From Streptomyces hawaiiensis (GTDB taxonomy: Bacteria > Actinomycetota > Actinomycetes > Streptomycetales > Streptomycetaceae): a stretch of DNA of 64,000 nucleotides. Positions 33,006 through 42,009 of this stretch are shown in pieces. The position numbers and the translations under genes were made by a program. The number at the start of each line of letters is the position of its first letter. Positions within the stretch are counted from its first letter, which is position 1. Where the stretch lies: positions 5,642,001 to 5,706,000 of the forward strand of contig NZ_CP021978.1 in NCBI RefSeq assembly GCF_004803895.1, in the 5' to 3' direction. The notes under the pieces are model-generated. The model was not told the origin of the DNA. It saw only the letters and a program-made list of their open reading frames with translations, and ran no database searches.

Positions 33006-33449
33006 ATGAAATCGGACATGGGCGGGGCTCCTGCCTGGGAAGTGATCGGCGTGATCGAGACCGAGGGTGGCTGCGCCGACTGGACCTTTCCCGCCGACCC
33101 GGGCGCCGTGCGCACCGCCCGCCAGGCCGTCCGCGGCCGGCTCCGCGACTGGGGTCTCGACAGCCTCGCGGACCTCGCGGCTCTGCTGGTCAGCGAGTTG
33201 GTCACCAACGCCCTACGGCACGCCACGGGCCCCATCGGGGTCCGCCTGGTCCGCCCCTCGGGCCTGGGCGGCGTCCTCCTGGTCGAGGTCTCCGACCCGC
33301 TGCCGGACCCGCCCCGCGAGCGCCCCGCCCGCCTCGAGGACGAGAGCGGCCGCGGACTGCACCTGGTGGCCTCCTCCTGCCGCCGGTGGGGCACCCGGCC
33401 GGGCGTCACGGGCAAGACGGTGTGGTTCGAACTCGCGGTGCCGGAGTGA
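33006..33449 (+). CDS. GHKL anti-sigma-factor-like protein kinase (RsbW type)
   Basis: A 147-residue stand-alone HATPase. The N-box is LVSELVTNALRH, the G-box region VEVSDPLP...ESGRGLHLVA, and it ends GKTVWFEL. In this genus such proteins bind sigma factors or anti-sigma antagonists. It closely resembles the C-terminal domain of the large phosphatase 250 bases downstream (same LVSELVTNALR and GKTVWFEL), so the two are likely to be paralogous. ATG at 33006 is chosen; no strong ribosome site is visible, and a GTG at 32949 is an alternative. Confidence 0.8.
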   Translation: MKSDMGGAPAWEVIGVIETEGGCADWTFPADPGAVRTARQAVRGRLRDWGLDSLADLAALLVSELVTNALRHATGPIGVRLVRPSGLGGVLLVEVSDPLPDPPRERPARLEDESGRGLHLVASSCRRWGTRPGVTGKTVWFELAVPE

Positions 33450-33701
33450 AAATCCGGTGTACGTACGTCCTACCGCTGTAGAGCGATTGGTTCAGGCCAG
33501 TGGCGGTTGCCGGCGGACGGGGTTCGACGACGTGTCCCCTGGTTAGAAGACTGGAAGTGTTGTCACGGTCCGGACCGAAAATCATCGGGACCGTGCTGTG
33601 ATCGTGAACACCGTGTTGTGCGGCACCGTAGTGCTGGATACTGCGGGCAGCCGCCCCCGGTGACCGGTGCCGGACGCGGTGAGCTGGAGGGGACGGTTCG
33701 C

Positions 33702-36338
33702 GTGAGCGAGATACCAGCGAAGGCCACGGAGTCGGAGGACCCGTCGGAGGGCGCGAGGGCGAGGGCTGCCGACGGCCTGGCCTCCGCGGTGGGAGGTGCG
33801 CTCGCGGCCGACGGGGTCCCGCACGGGGACGCCATGTGGCAGAGCAGTCCCCCCGGATCCATCTACGACTACATCAAGGTCGCGTCCTTCTCCATCGGCC
33901 CCGACGGGCTGGTCGAGCAGTGGAGCCTGCGCGCCGAGCACCTCTTCGGCATCCCCGCCGGCCGCGCCGTCGGCATGGACCCCATCGAGGCGTTCATCGA
34001 CCCGCGCCACCGCGAGCACGGCATGCGCAAGATGGCCGAGATCCTCGACGGACGCGAGTGGACCGGCGTGGTGCCCTTCCGGATGCCGAAGGGCGTCGAG
34101 GGGGAGTGCGGCCGCGAGGGGCTCGCCGAGGTGTACGTCATGCCGACGCGTACCGAGGAGGGCGACAAGGCGGCCGTCTGCATCGTCGTCGACGTGCGCA
34201 CGCTGCGCAGCATCGAGACCGACCTCGCCGCTTCGCAGGCCATTTTCAGTCAATCCCCGTTCGGTTTCCTGCTGATCGACCCCGACCTGCGGGTCCGCCG
34301 CGCCAACCAGCGGTTCGCGTCCATCTTCGGCGGCACGCCCGACGACCACCGCGGCAAGGGCGTCCACGACTACCTCCTGCGCGGCGAGGCCGAGCGGGTC
34401 GCCGCGACCCTGCGCCGCGTGCTGGAGACCGGCAACTCCATCACCGACATGCACGTCACGGGCTTCGTGCCGGGCTCCGACGAGCGCCGGCACTGGTCCG
34501 TCAACCTCTATCGCGTACACAGCGGTTCGGGCCGCCCCATCGGCATCGCCTGGCTCGGCACCGACATCACCGCCCGTCGCGCCGCCGCTCGCGAGGCCGC
34601 CGCCGCCCGGCGCAACCTCGCCCTGCTGAACGAGGCCGGCGCCCGCATCGGCAACTCCCTCGACCTGGAGACCACGGCCCGGCAACTCCTCGACGTCGTC
34701 GTCCCCGGCTTCTGCGACCTGGCCACGGTCGACCTCTACCAGGGCCTGCTGGCCGGCGACGAGACCCCGCCCGGGCTCGCCGACGGCAGCGCCGAGCTGC
34801 GCCGCGTCGCCTTCGCCAGCGCCGTCTCCGACGCGCCCTTCACCGGCACCGGGGTGCCCGTCGCGGTCGGCGCCGTCCACCACTACCCGTTCAACTCGTC
34901 CTGTGCGGACGCCCTGCGCACGGCCCGCCCGCAGACCGTCCCGGGCGAGGACGGCGGGCTCGTGCAGTCCACGCTCGCCGTGCCGATGGTCGCCCACGAC
35001 ACCGTCGTCGGGCTCGTGCAGTTCGCCCGGACGAAGGGCAGCGAGCCGTTCGGCGACCGGGACCGCGACCTCGCCGTGGAACTGGCGGCACGCGCGGCCG
35101 TCTGCATCGACAACGCCCGCCTCTACCGCCGCGAGCACGAACGCGCGTTGATACTGCAGCGGTCCCTGCTCCCGCCCGGCGACCCGGAGGCCTCCGGCCT
35201 CGACATCGCCTGCCGCTATCTGCCCGGCAGCGTCAACACCGGCCGGCCCAGCGAGGTCGGCGGCGACTGGTTCGACGTCATCGAACTGCCCGGGCACCGC
35301 ACCGCGCTGGTCGTCGGCGACGTCATGGGCCGCGGCCTGCGCGCCGCCGTCGCCATGGGCGAACTCCGTACGGCGGTCCGCACCCTGGCCCAGCTCGACC
35401 TCGAACCGGCCGAGGTGCTCTCCCAGCTGGACGAGATCGCTCGCGGCCTCGGCGCCCCCGGCGGGGTGCAGCAGGCGACCCGGGCGGCCCGCCGACCCCG
35501 CGAGGCGGACCTGTCGGAGGTCTACCTCGCCACCTGTGTCTACGCCGTCTACGACTCCGTCACCCGGCGCTGCACCTTCGCCAACGCGGGCCATCTGCCG
35601 CCCGTGCTGGTCGAGCCGGGCGAGCCGGCGCTGATGCTCGACGTGCCGCCGGGCCTGCCGCTCGGCGTCGGCGGCGAGCCCTTCGAGGAGGTCGAGGTCG
35701 AACTGCCCGAAGGCGCCCTGCTCGCGCTCTACACGGATGGACTGGTCGAAAGCCGCGACCACCCCCTGGACGAGGGCCTGCAGGCCTTCGTCAGCGCCCT
35801 CTCCGACCCCGCCCAGCCGCTGGAGGACGTCTGCGATCACGTCCTCAACACCCTCGACACCCATCACGGCGAGGACGACATCGCGCTGCTGATGGCACGT
35901 GTGCAAGGGCTGCCCACCGAATCCGTCGGTGACTGGACCCTGCCGCGCGAGCCGCGCAGCGTGGGCCGGGCCCGCGAGTACGCGCGCGCCCGGCTGCTCG
36001 CCTGGGACATGGAACCCCTGGTCGACACCACGGAGCTCCTGGTCAGCGAACTGGTCACCAACGCCCTGCGCTACGGCGAGGGCGAGATCCGCCTTCGCCT
36101 CCTGCTCGACCGCACCCTGGTCTGCGAGGTCTGGGACTCCGGCCTGGTCCAGCCCCGCCGCCGCCGGGCCCGCGACACCGACGAGGGCGGTCGCGGCCTC
36201 CAGCTCGTCGGCCTCCTCAGCGCCGCGTGGGGCTCCCGCCGCACACCCCGGGGCAAGACGGTGTGGTTCGAACTGCCCCTGCCCGGAGGCGACACGAGCC
36301 TGACGGACCCGGCGGAGGCCCTGCTGAGCCTGTTCTGA
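33702..36338 (+). CDS. PAS-PAS-GAF-SpoIIE phosphatase with C-terminal GHKL kinase domain
   Basis: An 878-residue cytoplasmic signalling protein. Domains in order: PAS about 55-170 (IKVASFSIGPDGLVEQWSLR), PAS about 180-290 (SQSPFGFLLIDPDLRVRRAN), GAF about 310-470, PP2C/SpoIIE about 480-700 (EVGGDWFDVIELPGHRTALV, VGDVMGRG, and a GEDDIALL metal-binding end), then HATPase about 715-865 (LLVSELVTNALRYG). It carries both phosphatase and kinase activities for a partner-switching pathway of sigma control, sensing through PAS and GAF. GTG 33702 has GGAGGGG nine bases upstream. No anti-sigma antagonist gene adjoins it. Confidence 0.9.
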   Translation: MSEIPAKATESEDPSEGARARAADGLASAVGGALAADGVPHGDAMWQSSPPGSIYDYIKVASFSIGPDGLVEQWSLRAEHLFGIPAGRAVGMDPIEAFIDPRHREHGMRKMAEILDGREWTGVVPFRMPKGVEGECGREGLAEVYVMPTRTEEGDKAAVCIVVDVRTLRSIETDLAASQAIFSQSPFGFLLIDPDLRVRRANQRFASIFGGTPDDHRGKGVHDYLLRGEAERVAATLRRVLETGNSITDMHVTGFVPGSDERRHWSVNLYRVHSGSGRPIGIAWLGTDITARRAAAREAAAARRNLALLNEAGARIGNSLDLETTARQLLDVVVPGFCDLATVDLYQGLLAGDETPPGLADGSAELRRVAFASAVSDAPFTGTGVPVAVGAVHHYPFNSSCADALRTARPQTVPGEDGGLVQSTLAVPMVAHDTVVGLVQFARTKGSEPFGDRDRDLAVELAARAAVCIDNARLYRREHERALILQRSLLPPGDPEASGLDIACRYLPGSVNTGRPSEVGGDWFDVIELPGHRTALVVGDVMGRGLRAAVAMGELRTAVRTLAQLDLEPAEVLSQLDEIARGLGAPGGVQQATRAARRPREADLSEVYLATCVYAVYDSVTRRCTFANAGHLPPVLVEPGEPALMLDVPPGLPLGVGGEPFEEVEVELPEGALLALYTDGLVESRDHPLDEGLQAFVSALSDPAQPLEDVCDHVLNTLDTHHGEDDIALLMARVQGLPTESVGDWTLPREPRSVGRAREYARARLLAWDMEPLVDTTELLVSELVTNALRYGEGEIRLRLLLDRTLVCEVWDSGLVQPRRRRARDTDEGGRGLQLVGLLSAAWGSRRTPRGKTVWFELPLPGGDTSLTDPAEALLSLF

Positions 36339-36369
36339 GAGCGGCCGGCGGCTACCGTACGACCGCCCC

Positions 36370-36597
36370 ATGCCCGACACCACGGCCCGGCCCCCGGCAG
36401 ACGCGACACCGACGGACCCTGCCCTGGTCCTGCGCCCCTGGAACCCCGCGGACGCGGCCGGGCCGGCCGCACTGAGCGGCGACGAGGCCCTGCGCCGCAG
36501 CGCGTACGAACTGACCGCCGTCCTGCCGGTGCGGCCGCCCGCCTGGCCCGGCGAGGGACACCTGCACGTCCGGCACCCGGCAGAGCGCGCCGGCTGA
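36370..36597 (+). pseudogene. Possible N-terminal remnant of a GNAT acetyltransferase
   Basis: A 75-codon frame from ATG at 36370. ALVLRPWNPADAAGPAAL is typical of the first strand and helix of GNAT acetyltransferases, but the frame ends before any acetyl-CoA motif. The second half (YELTAVLPVRPPAWPGEGHL) does not fit the family. It may be a deletion remnant or chance. Nothing else is seen in 36339-36665 apart from the GGGGGGAG ribosome site of the next gene. Confidence 0.3.
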
Positions 36598-36665
36598 TCG
36601 CAACCGAACGTCCGTGCTGATCGTCATCCCCGGCAACACCAACCGCACCACCGGGGGGAGACGGC

Positions 36666-37769
36666 ATGGGCCACGCGGACGGCACCACCTCAGAGGAAGC
36701 CACGGACGCCGGTGGTGAGACGGCCCCGCCGCAGGCTTCCCCACCCGGCACCGGAGGAGGCAAGAAGCGCCGGCGCTGGGTCAGACGCACGGCCATCGCC
36801 CTCCCCCTGCTCCTCCTGCTCCCCCTTCTCTCCGTTCTGACAGCCCTGCGCGTCAACTACATGGGCGACCCGGCCGACGGCACCCACACCCGCAACCGCG
36901 ACGCCCTCTGGCTGGGCCACGCCTGGGTCGACGGGCGCAAGAAGGACGCCGACGTCACCGCCCTGGCCCGCCGCCTGCAAGACACCGGCATCCGGGACCT
37001 GTACGTCCACTCCGGCCCGCTGGAGCACGACGGCACGCTCCCCGAGTCGGTGTATCCGAGGGCCCGTTGGTTCATCGACGCCGTCCACGAGAAGCTGCCC
37101 GGGGTCCGTGTGCAGGCCTTCCTGGGCGACGTCCTGGCCGACGAGGACTCCGACGGCATGCGCATCGGGGACCCGGACACCCGCTCCGCCGTCGTCCGCT
37201 CCGCCCGCCAGGTCCTGGACACCGGCTACGAAGGCATCCACCTCGACCTGGAGCCCATGCCGTCCGACGACCGCGACTACCTCACCCTGCTGGACGCCCT
37301 GCGCCGCGAGACCCGCTCCCGCGACGCCCGACTCTCCGTCGCGGCCCACCAGATCGACCCGCTCCCCGCCCTTCACACCGTTTTCGGCCTGTTCACCGAA
37401 CACCCCAAGTGGTGGTCGCAGGAGTTCTTCGGCCAGGTCGCCCGCCGCGTCGACCAGATCGCCGTGATGTCGTACGACACCGCGCAGCCGCTGGAGGGCA
37501 CCTACGGCGGCTACGTCGCCCAGCAAACCTCCCTCGCCCTGGAGGTCACCCCGCCCTCCACCGACCTGCTGATGGGCCTGCCCTTCTACTGGGAGAGCAA
37601 CTTCGACCACTGGGGCCACGCCGAGACCGTGCCCGCAGCGGTCCGGGGCGTCCGCCTCGGCTTGTCCCGCACGGACGTGGACCGGGCCAACTTCGGCGTC
37701 GCGCTGTACATCGACTTCGCCGCGACCGAAGCGGACTGGCGTGCCTACAAGGAAGACTGGGTGCGCTGA
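36666..37769 (+). CDS. Membrane-anchored GH18-like (TIM-barrel) protein
   Basis: A 367-residue protein. A cytoplasmic tail ends in KKRRRWVRR, a single membrane helix follows (AIALPLLLLLPLLSVLTALR), and the rest is external. The barrel contains GIHLDLEPMPSDDRDYLTLL, which resembles the DxE catalytic strand of GH18, then VDQIAVMSYDTAQP and DLLMGLPFYWES, also GH18-like. Whether it hydrolyses glycans is uncertain because the canonical DGxDxDxE is reduced to LDLE. The start ATG follows a purine-rich GGGGGGAGAC site. It is convergent with sdhB, separated by only 37 bases. Confidence 0.72.
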   Translation: MGHADGTTSEEATDAGGETAPPQASPPGTGGGKKRRRWVRRTAIALPLLLLLPLLSVLTALRVNYMGDPADGTHTRNRDALWLGHAWVDGRKKDADVTALARRLQDTGIRDLYVHSGPLEHDGTLPESVYPRARWFIDAVHEKLPGVRVQAFLGDVLADEDSDGMRIGDPDTRSAVVRSARQVLDTGYEGIHLDLEPMPSDDRDYLTLLDALRRETRSRDARLSVAAHQIDPLPALHTVFGLFTEHPKWWSQEFFGQVARRVDQIAVMSYDTAQPLEGTYGGYVAQQTSLALEVTPPSTDLLMGLPFYWESNFDHWGHAETVPAAVRGVRLGLSRTDVDRANFGVALYIDFAATEADWRAYKEDWVR

Positions 37770-37806
37770 CCACGGCCCGCCGCCCGCCCCGGCCCGCACC
37801 GGTCGC

Positions 37807-38583
37807 TCACCCTGCTGAAGAGCGCCTCCTGATCTTCGAGCCCAGCCACACCAGCGGGTCGTACTTGCGGTCGGCCGCCCGCTCCTTCAGCGGGATCAGC
37901 GCGTTGTCCGTGATCTTGATGCCCTCGGGGCAGACCTCCGTGCAGCACTTGGTGATGTTGCAGTAGCCCAGGCCGTGCTCGTCCTGGGCGGTGGTCTTGC
38001 GGTCCAGCCCCGACTCCGCCGCCGCGTCCAGCGGGTGCATGTCCAGCTCCGCCACCCGCATCAGGAAACGGGGCCCGGCGAACGCCTGTTTGTTCTCCTC
38101 GTGGTCGCGCACCACATGGCAGGTGTCCTGGCACAGGAAGCACTCGATGCACTTGCGGAACTCCTGCGAGCGGTCCACGTCCTCCTGCATCATGCGGTAC
38201 TCGCCGGGAGCGACCCCGGCCGGCGGTACGAAGGCCGGGACCTCCCTGGCCTTGGTGTAGTTGAAACCGACGTCGGTGACGAGATCTCGGACGACCGGGA
38301 ACGCCCGCAGCGGCGTCACCGTGATCGTCTCCTCCCGGCCGAACACCGACATGCGGGTCATGCACAGCAGCCGCGGCCGGCCGTTGATCTCGGCCGAGCA
38401 GGAACCGCACTTGCCGGCCTTGCAGTTCCAGCGCACGGCGAGGTCGGGCGCCTGGGTGGCCTGGAGGCGGTGGATGATGTCGAGCACCACCTCGCCCTCG
38501 TTGACCTCGACCTCGAAGTCCTCCAGGCCGCCGCCGCTCACGTCCCCGCGCCACACCTTGAAGTGGGCCGTATAGCCGCTCAT
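37807..38583 (-). CDS. sdhB: Succinate dehydrogenase/fumarate reductase iron-sulfur subunit
   Basis: A 258-residue subunit that passes electrons from the flavoprotein to the membrane. The [2Fe-2S] cysteines are in CKAGKCGSC...LLC, and the [4Fe-4S]/[3Fe-4S] cysteines in CIECFLCQDTC and CNITKCCTEVCPEG. ATG 38581-38583 overlaps the sdhA stop (ATGA). The set of sizes (sdhC 278, sdhA 646, sdhB 258 residues) resembles the mycobacterial Sdh1 type rather than the classical sdhCDAB type (from memory). It is the last gene of the operon. Confidence 0.93.
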   Translation of the reverse strand: MSGYTAHFKVWRGDVSGGGLEDFEVEVNEGEVVLDIIHRLQATQAPDLAVRWNCKAGKCGSCSAEINGRPRLLCMTRMSVFGREETITVTPLRAFPVVRDLVTDVGFNYTKAREVPAFVPPAGVAPGEYRMMQEDVDRSQEFRKCIECFLCQDTCHVVRDHEENKQAFAGPRFLMRVAELDMHPLDAAAESGLDRKTTAQDEHGLGYCNITKCCTEVCPEGIKITDNALIPLKERAADRKYDPLVWLGSKIRRRSSAG

Positions 38584-40520
38584 TCGTAGAGCTCCTCTTC
38601 GGAGAGGTACTTGACCAGCTCCTCCTTGTCGAACAGGGCGAGCAGGTCGGCACGGACGGGTTCGGTGGTCTCGCGGGCGAGGGTGATCTGGCCGCGGACC
38701 GGGTCCGTCGCCGCCAGCCCGCCCGTCGGGTCGGTGAGCGCGCACAGCAGGTTGATCCGCCGCCACGCGCGGTCCATCCCCGGATGGTCCTCACGGGTGT
38801 GCCCGCCGCGCGACTCGGTGCGCTCCAGCGCGGCCCGCGCCACGCACTCGCTGACCAGCAGCATGTTCCTGAGGTCGAGGGCGAGGTGCCAGCCCGGGTT
38901 GAACTGCCGGTGCCCCTCCACCCCGGCCCGGCGCGCCCGGAGCCGCAGCTCGGCCAGCGTCTGAAGGGCCTGCTCCATCTCCGGCTCGCGGCGGATGATG
39001 CCGACCAGGTCGTTCATCGTCTGCTGGAGTTCCTGGTGCAGGGTGTACGGGTTCTCCGGCGGGCCGCCCGCCGGTTCCTCGATCTCCGCCTCGGCCGAGA
39101 AGGGCCGCAGGGCCTCGGCGGCGGCGGCATCGATCTGCCCGTCGTCCACGGCGGGCCGCGCCCCGGCCAGTTCCGCCGCGTACTCGGCCGCGTGCCGGCC
39201 CGCGCGGCGGCCGAACACGAGAAGGTCGGACAGGGAGTTGCCGCCGAGCCGGTTGGAGCCGTGCATGCCGCCGGCCACCTCACCGGCCGCGTACAGCCCG
39301 GGCACCCCGCGCGCCGCCGCCGTGTCGGACTCGACCGCGACCCCGCCCATCACGTAGTGGCAGGTGGGCCCGACCTCCATCGCCTCGGCGGTGATGTCGA
39401 CGTCGGCCAGCTCCTTGAACTGGTGGTACATCGACGGCAGCCGGCGCTTGATGACCTCGGCGGGCATCCGGGTCGACACGTCGAGGAACACGCCGCCGTG
39501 CGGCGAGCCGCGCCCCTCCTTCACCTCGGTGTTGATCGCCCGCGCGACCTCGTCGCGGGGGAGCAGCTCGGGTGGGCGCCGGTTGTGGTCCGGGTCGTCG
39601 TACCAGCGGTCGCCCTCCTCCTCCGTCTCGGCGTACTTCTCCTTGAAGACGTCGGGGATGTAGTCGAACATGAACCGCTTGCCGTCGGAGTTGCGCAGCA
39701 CCCCGCCGTCGCCGCGCACCGACTCGGTGACGAGGATGCCCTTCACCGACGGCGGCCAGACCATGCCGGTCGGGTGGAACTGCACGAACTCCATGTTCAG
39801 CAGGGGCGCGCCCGCGAGGAGGGCCAGGGCGTGGCCGTCGCCGGTGTACTCCCACGAGTTCGAGGTCACCTTGAAGGACTTGCCGATGCCACCGGTGGCG
39901 ATCACCACGGCGGGTGCCTCCAGCACGAAGAAGCGGCCCGACTCGCGCTCGTAGCCGAAGACGCCGGACACCCGCCCGTCCTCTTTGAGGACGCGCGTGA
40001 CCGTGCACTCCTGGAAGACCTTCAGCCGGGACTCGTAGTCGCCGGTCTCCTCGTAGTCCTCCTGCTGGAGGGAGACGATCTTCTGCTGGAGGGTGCGGAT
40101 CAGCTCCAGGCCCGTGCGGTCGCCGACGTGCGCGAGGCGCGGGTACTCGTGGCCGCCGAAGTTGCGCTGGGAGATCCGGCCGTCCTTGGTGCGGTCGAAC
40201 AGCGCCCCCCAGGTCTCCAGCTCCCACACCCGCTGCGGCGCCTCCTGGGCGTGCAGCTCGGCCATCCGCCACTGGTTGAGGAACTTCCCGCCGCGCATGG
40301 TGTCGCGGAAGTGCACCTGCCAGCTGTCGTTCTCGTTGGCGTTGGCCATCGCCGCCGCGATGCCGCCCTCGGCCATCACCGTGTGCGCCTTGCCGAACAG
40401 CGACTTGCAGATCACGGCCGTACGGGCACCCCGCTCGCGGGCCTCGATGGCGGCGCGCAGCCCGGCACCGCCCGCGCCCACCACGACGACGTCCCACTCC
40501 TGCCGGTCGACCACGGACAT
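38580..40520 (-). CDS. sdhA: Succinate dehydrogenase/fumarate reductase flavoprotein subunit
   Basis: A 646-residue FAD subunit that oxidises succinate to fumarate (or the reverse) in the citric acid cycle. The FAD motif is VVVVGAGGAGLRAAIEARER. The segment KSLFGKAHTVMAEGGIAAAM contains the FAD-linking His region, and GMHGSNRLGGNSLSDLLVFG is the conserved flavin-side block. ATG 40518-40520 has GAGG seven bases upstream, 16 bases after the sdhC stop. It is part of sdhC-sdhA-sdhB on the minus strand. Length is normal for the family. Confidence 0.95.
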   Translation of the reverse strand: MSVVDRQEWDVVVVGAGGAGLRAAIEARERGARTAVICKSLFGKAHTVMAEGGIAAAMANANENDSWQVHFRDTMRGGKFLNQWRMAELHAQEAPQRVWELETWGALFDRTKDGRISQRNFGGHEYPRLAHVGDRTGLELIRTLQQKIVSLQQEDYEETGDYESRLKVFQECTVTRVLKEDGRVSGVFGYERESGRFFVLEAPAVVIATGGIGKSFKVTSNSWEYTGDGHALALLAGAPLLNMEFVQFHPTGMVWPPSVKGILVTESVRGDGGVLRNSDGKRFMFDYIPDVFKEKYAETEEEGDRWYDDPDHNRRPPELLPRDEVARAINTEVKEGRGSPHGGVFLDVSTRMPAEVIKRRLPSMYHQFKELADVDITAEAMEVGPTCHYVMGGVAVESDTAAARGVPGLYAAGEVAGGMHGSNRLGGNSLSDLLVFGRRAGRHAAEYAAELAGARPAVDDGQIDAAAAEALRPFSAEAEIEEPAGGPPENPYTLHQELQQTMNDLVGIIRREPEMEQALQTLAELRLRARRAGVEGHRQFNPGWHLALDLRNMLLVSECVARAALERTESRGGHTREDHPGMDRAWRRINLLCALTDPTGGLAATDPVRGQITLARETTEPVRADLLALFDKEELVKYLSEEELYE

Positions 40521-40536
40521 CAGAACGCCTCACTCA

Positions 40537-41373
40537 TCAGAAGAATCGCGGATCGTCGAAGGCACCGGACGCGACCAGATAGACGTAGAAGTCGGCGAGC
40601 GCCACGCTCACCAGCGACGCCCAGGCGAGCTGCATGTGCCGGGCGTTGAGCTTCCCCGCCCACTGCCACATCCGGTAGCGCACGGGATGCTTGGAGAAGT
40701 GCTTGAGCTTGCCGCCGACGATGTGCCGGCAGGAGTGGCAGGAGATCGTGTACGCCCAGATCAGCACGATGTTGACCAGGAACACGAGGGTGCCGAGGCC
40801 CATGTGGCCCCACGCGTAGGTCTCGTCGCGGAAGGCGAGCACGGTGTCGTAGGTGAGGATCCCGGCGACCACGAGCGCGGCGTAGAAGAAGTACCGGTGG
40901 ATGTTCTGCAGGACCAGCGGGAAGCGGGTCTCACCGGTGTACTTCTTGTGCGGCTCGGCCACCGCGCAGGCCGGCGGGGACGCCCAGAAGCCCCGGTAGT
41001 AGGCCTTGCGGTAGTAGTAGCAGGTCAGGCGGAAGCCGAGCGGGAAGATCAGGATGATGATCGCGGGCGAGATCCCCCACCAGCTCCCGAAGATCTCCCA
41101 GTTGGGGCCGGCCTTCATCGGCTCGCAGTTCTCCGCCAGACAGGGCGAGTAGAACGGGGAGACGTACGGCGCCGCGTAGTAGTCCGCGCCGGCGAAGGCA
41201 CGCCAGGTCGAGTAGACGATGAAGGCCAGCAGGCCCGCGGCCGTGCCGGCCGGGGCCAGCCACCAGCGGTCGGTGCGCAGGTGCGGGGCGGCGATCGCGG
41301 CGCGCGTGCCGCCCCGCACGCCGCCTCTCGGGTGCGGGGGTTCGGTGGCAGGGCGTTCCGTACCAGTGGCCAC
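40537..41373 (-). CDS. sdhC: Succinate dehydrogenase membrane anchor, five-helix type
   Basis: A 278-residue polytopic protein. Five hydrophobic stretches are visible: GTAAGLLAFIVYSTW, ISPAIIILIFPLGFR, YFFYAALVVAGILTY, LGTLVFLVNIVLIWAY and WASLVSVALADFYVYL. Candidate haem or quinone-side residues lie in ISCHSCRHIVGG and NIHRYFF. It anchors SdhA/SdhB to the membrane and passes electrons to quinone. The GTG at 41371-41373 has GGAG seven bases upstream. A 96-residue coiled-coil protein gene precedes it on the same strand. Confidence 0.85.
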   Translation of the reverse strand: MATGTERPATEPPHPRGGVRGGTRAAIAAPHLRTDRWWLAPAGTAAGLLAFIVYSTWRAFAGADYYAAPYVSPFYSPCLAENCEPMKAGPNWEIFGSWWGISPAIIILIFPLGFRLTCYYYRKAYYRGFWASPPACAVAEPHKKYTGETRFPLVLQNIHRYFFYAALVVAGILTYDTVLAFRDETYAWGHMGLGTLVFLVNIVLIWAYTISCHSCRHIVGGKLKHFSKHPVRYRMWQWAGKLNARHMQLAWASLVSVALADFYVYLVASGAFDDPRFF

Positions 41374-41430
41374 GTGACGACTCCGGTCGGGTTCGGGGGA
41401 GGTGCCGGTCGCGCTCGACTCCTCCCCGGG

Positions 41431-41721
41431 TCAGGGAGCGCGCCGGTCCCGGGCGCCGAGCCCCTCGTCGTCCGAGTCGCTCCACAGGGCGGAGTCGTAC
41501 GGCGTGTCCGAGATGGTGACGAGCTCGGGGCGCTTCGGTGCGGCCGGTGACGCGGCGGCGTCGCGCAGCAGGGCGACGCTCTCGCGCAGGTGGTTGGCAT
41601 CGGCCCGGACGCGGCGCATCTCCAGGCCGCCGGTGCCGAGCTGCTTCTCCAGGCGCCCCAGCGACCGGAACAGGTCGTCGAGGGTGCGCTGGACTGACGT
41701 CAGTTCGTCGTGAACGGACAT
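41431..41721 (-). CDS. Small coiled-coil protein upstream of sdhC
   Basis: A 96-residue soluble protein, largely one helix with heptads (LTSVQRTLDDLFRSLGRLEK, then VRADANHLRESVALLRDA), ending in an acidic tail (WSDSDDEGLGARDRRAP). ATG 41719-41721 has a GAGGG element seven to eight bases upstream. It lies 57 bases from sdhC on the same strand and is probably the first gene of the sdh operon. A similarly small gene precedes the comparable mycobacterial operon (from memory). Function unknown. Confidence 0.7.
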   Translation of the reverse strand: MSVHDELTSVQRTLDDLFRSLGRLEKQLGTGGLEMRRVRADANHLRESVALLRDAAASPAAPKRPELVTISDTPYDSALWSDSDDEGLGARDRRAP

Positions 41722-41868
41722 GACTTGCCCTCACTTCCACGGGTCCTTCGCGGCCCAAGGCGGCAACGCTCATGCGCCTGCGAGTGTTGCGCGTCACACC
41801 TTGTGCTGTGAAGGGATGTGCATCGATTGGCCGAGGCGTGTGGGTGCACCGTGCGGTGCATTGGGCCG

Positions 41869-41890
41869 CACGGGTGGCTTCCCACCCGTG
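41869..41890. promoter_or_regulatory. Perfect 9-bp hairpin in the divergent gap 41722-42009
   Basis: CACGGGTGG-CTTC-CCACCCGTG. Just upstream, TGCACCG-TG-CGGTGCA forms a second small palindrome. The 288-base gap separates the sdh operon from the plus-strand binding-protein gene and must hold both promoters. Regulation or attenuation of either side is possible. Confidence 0.4.
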
Positions 41891-42009
41891 ACCGCCGTGT
41901 CGCCCTGTGTTGCCGAACCCTTTCCTCTTCAGTGGCCGCATACATCAGATGAACTCCAAATACCGCCAAAAGTGATCATAACGCCCGCGGCTTCCCGGAG
42001 GTAGCACAG

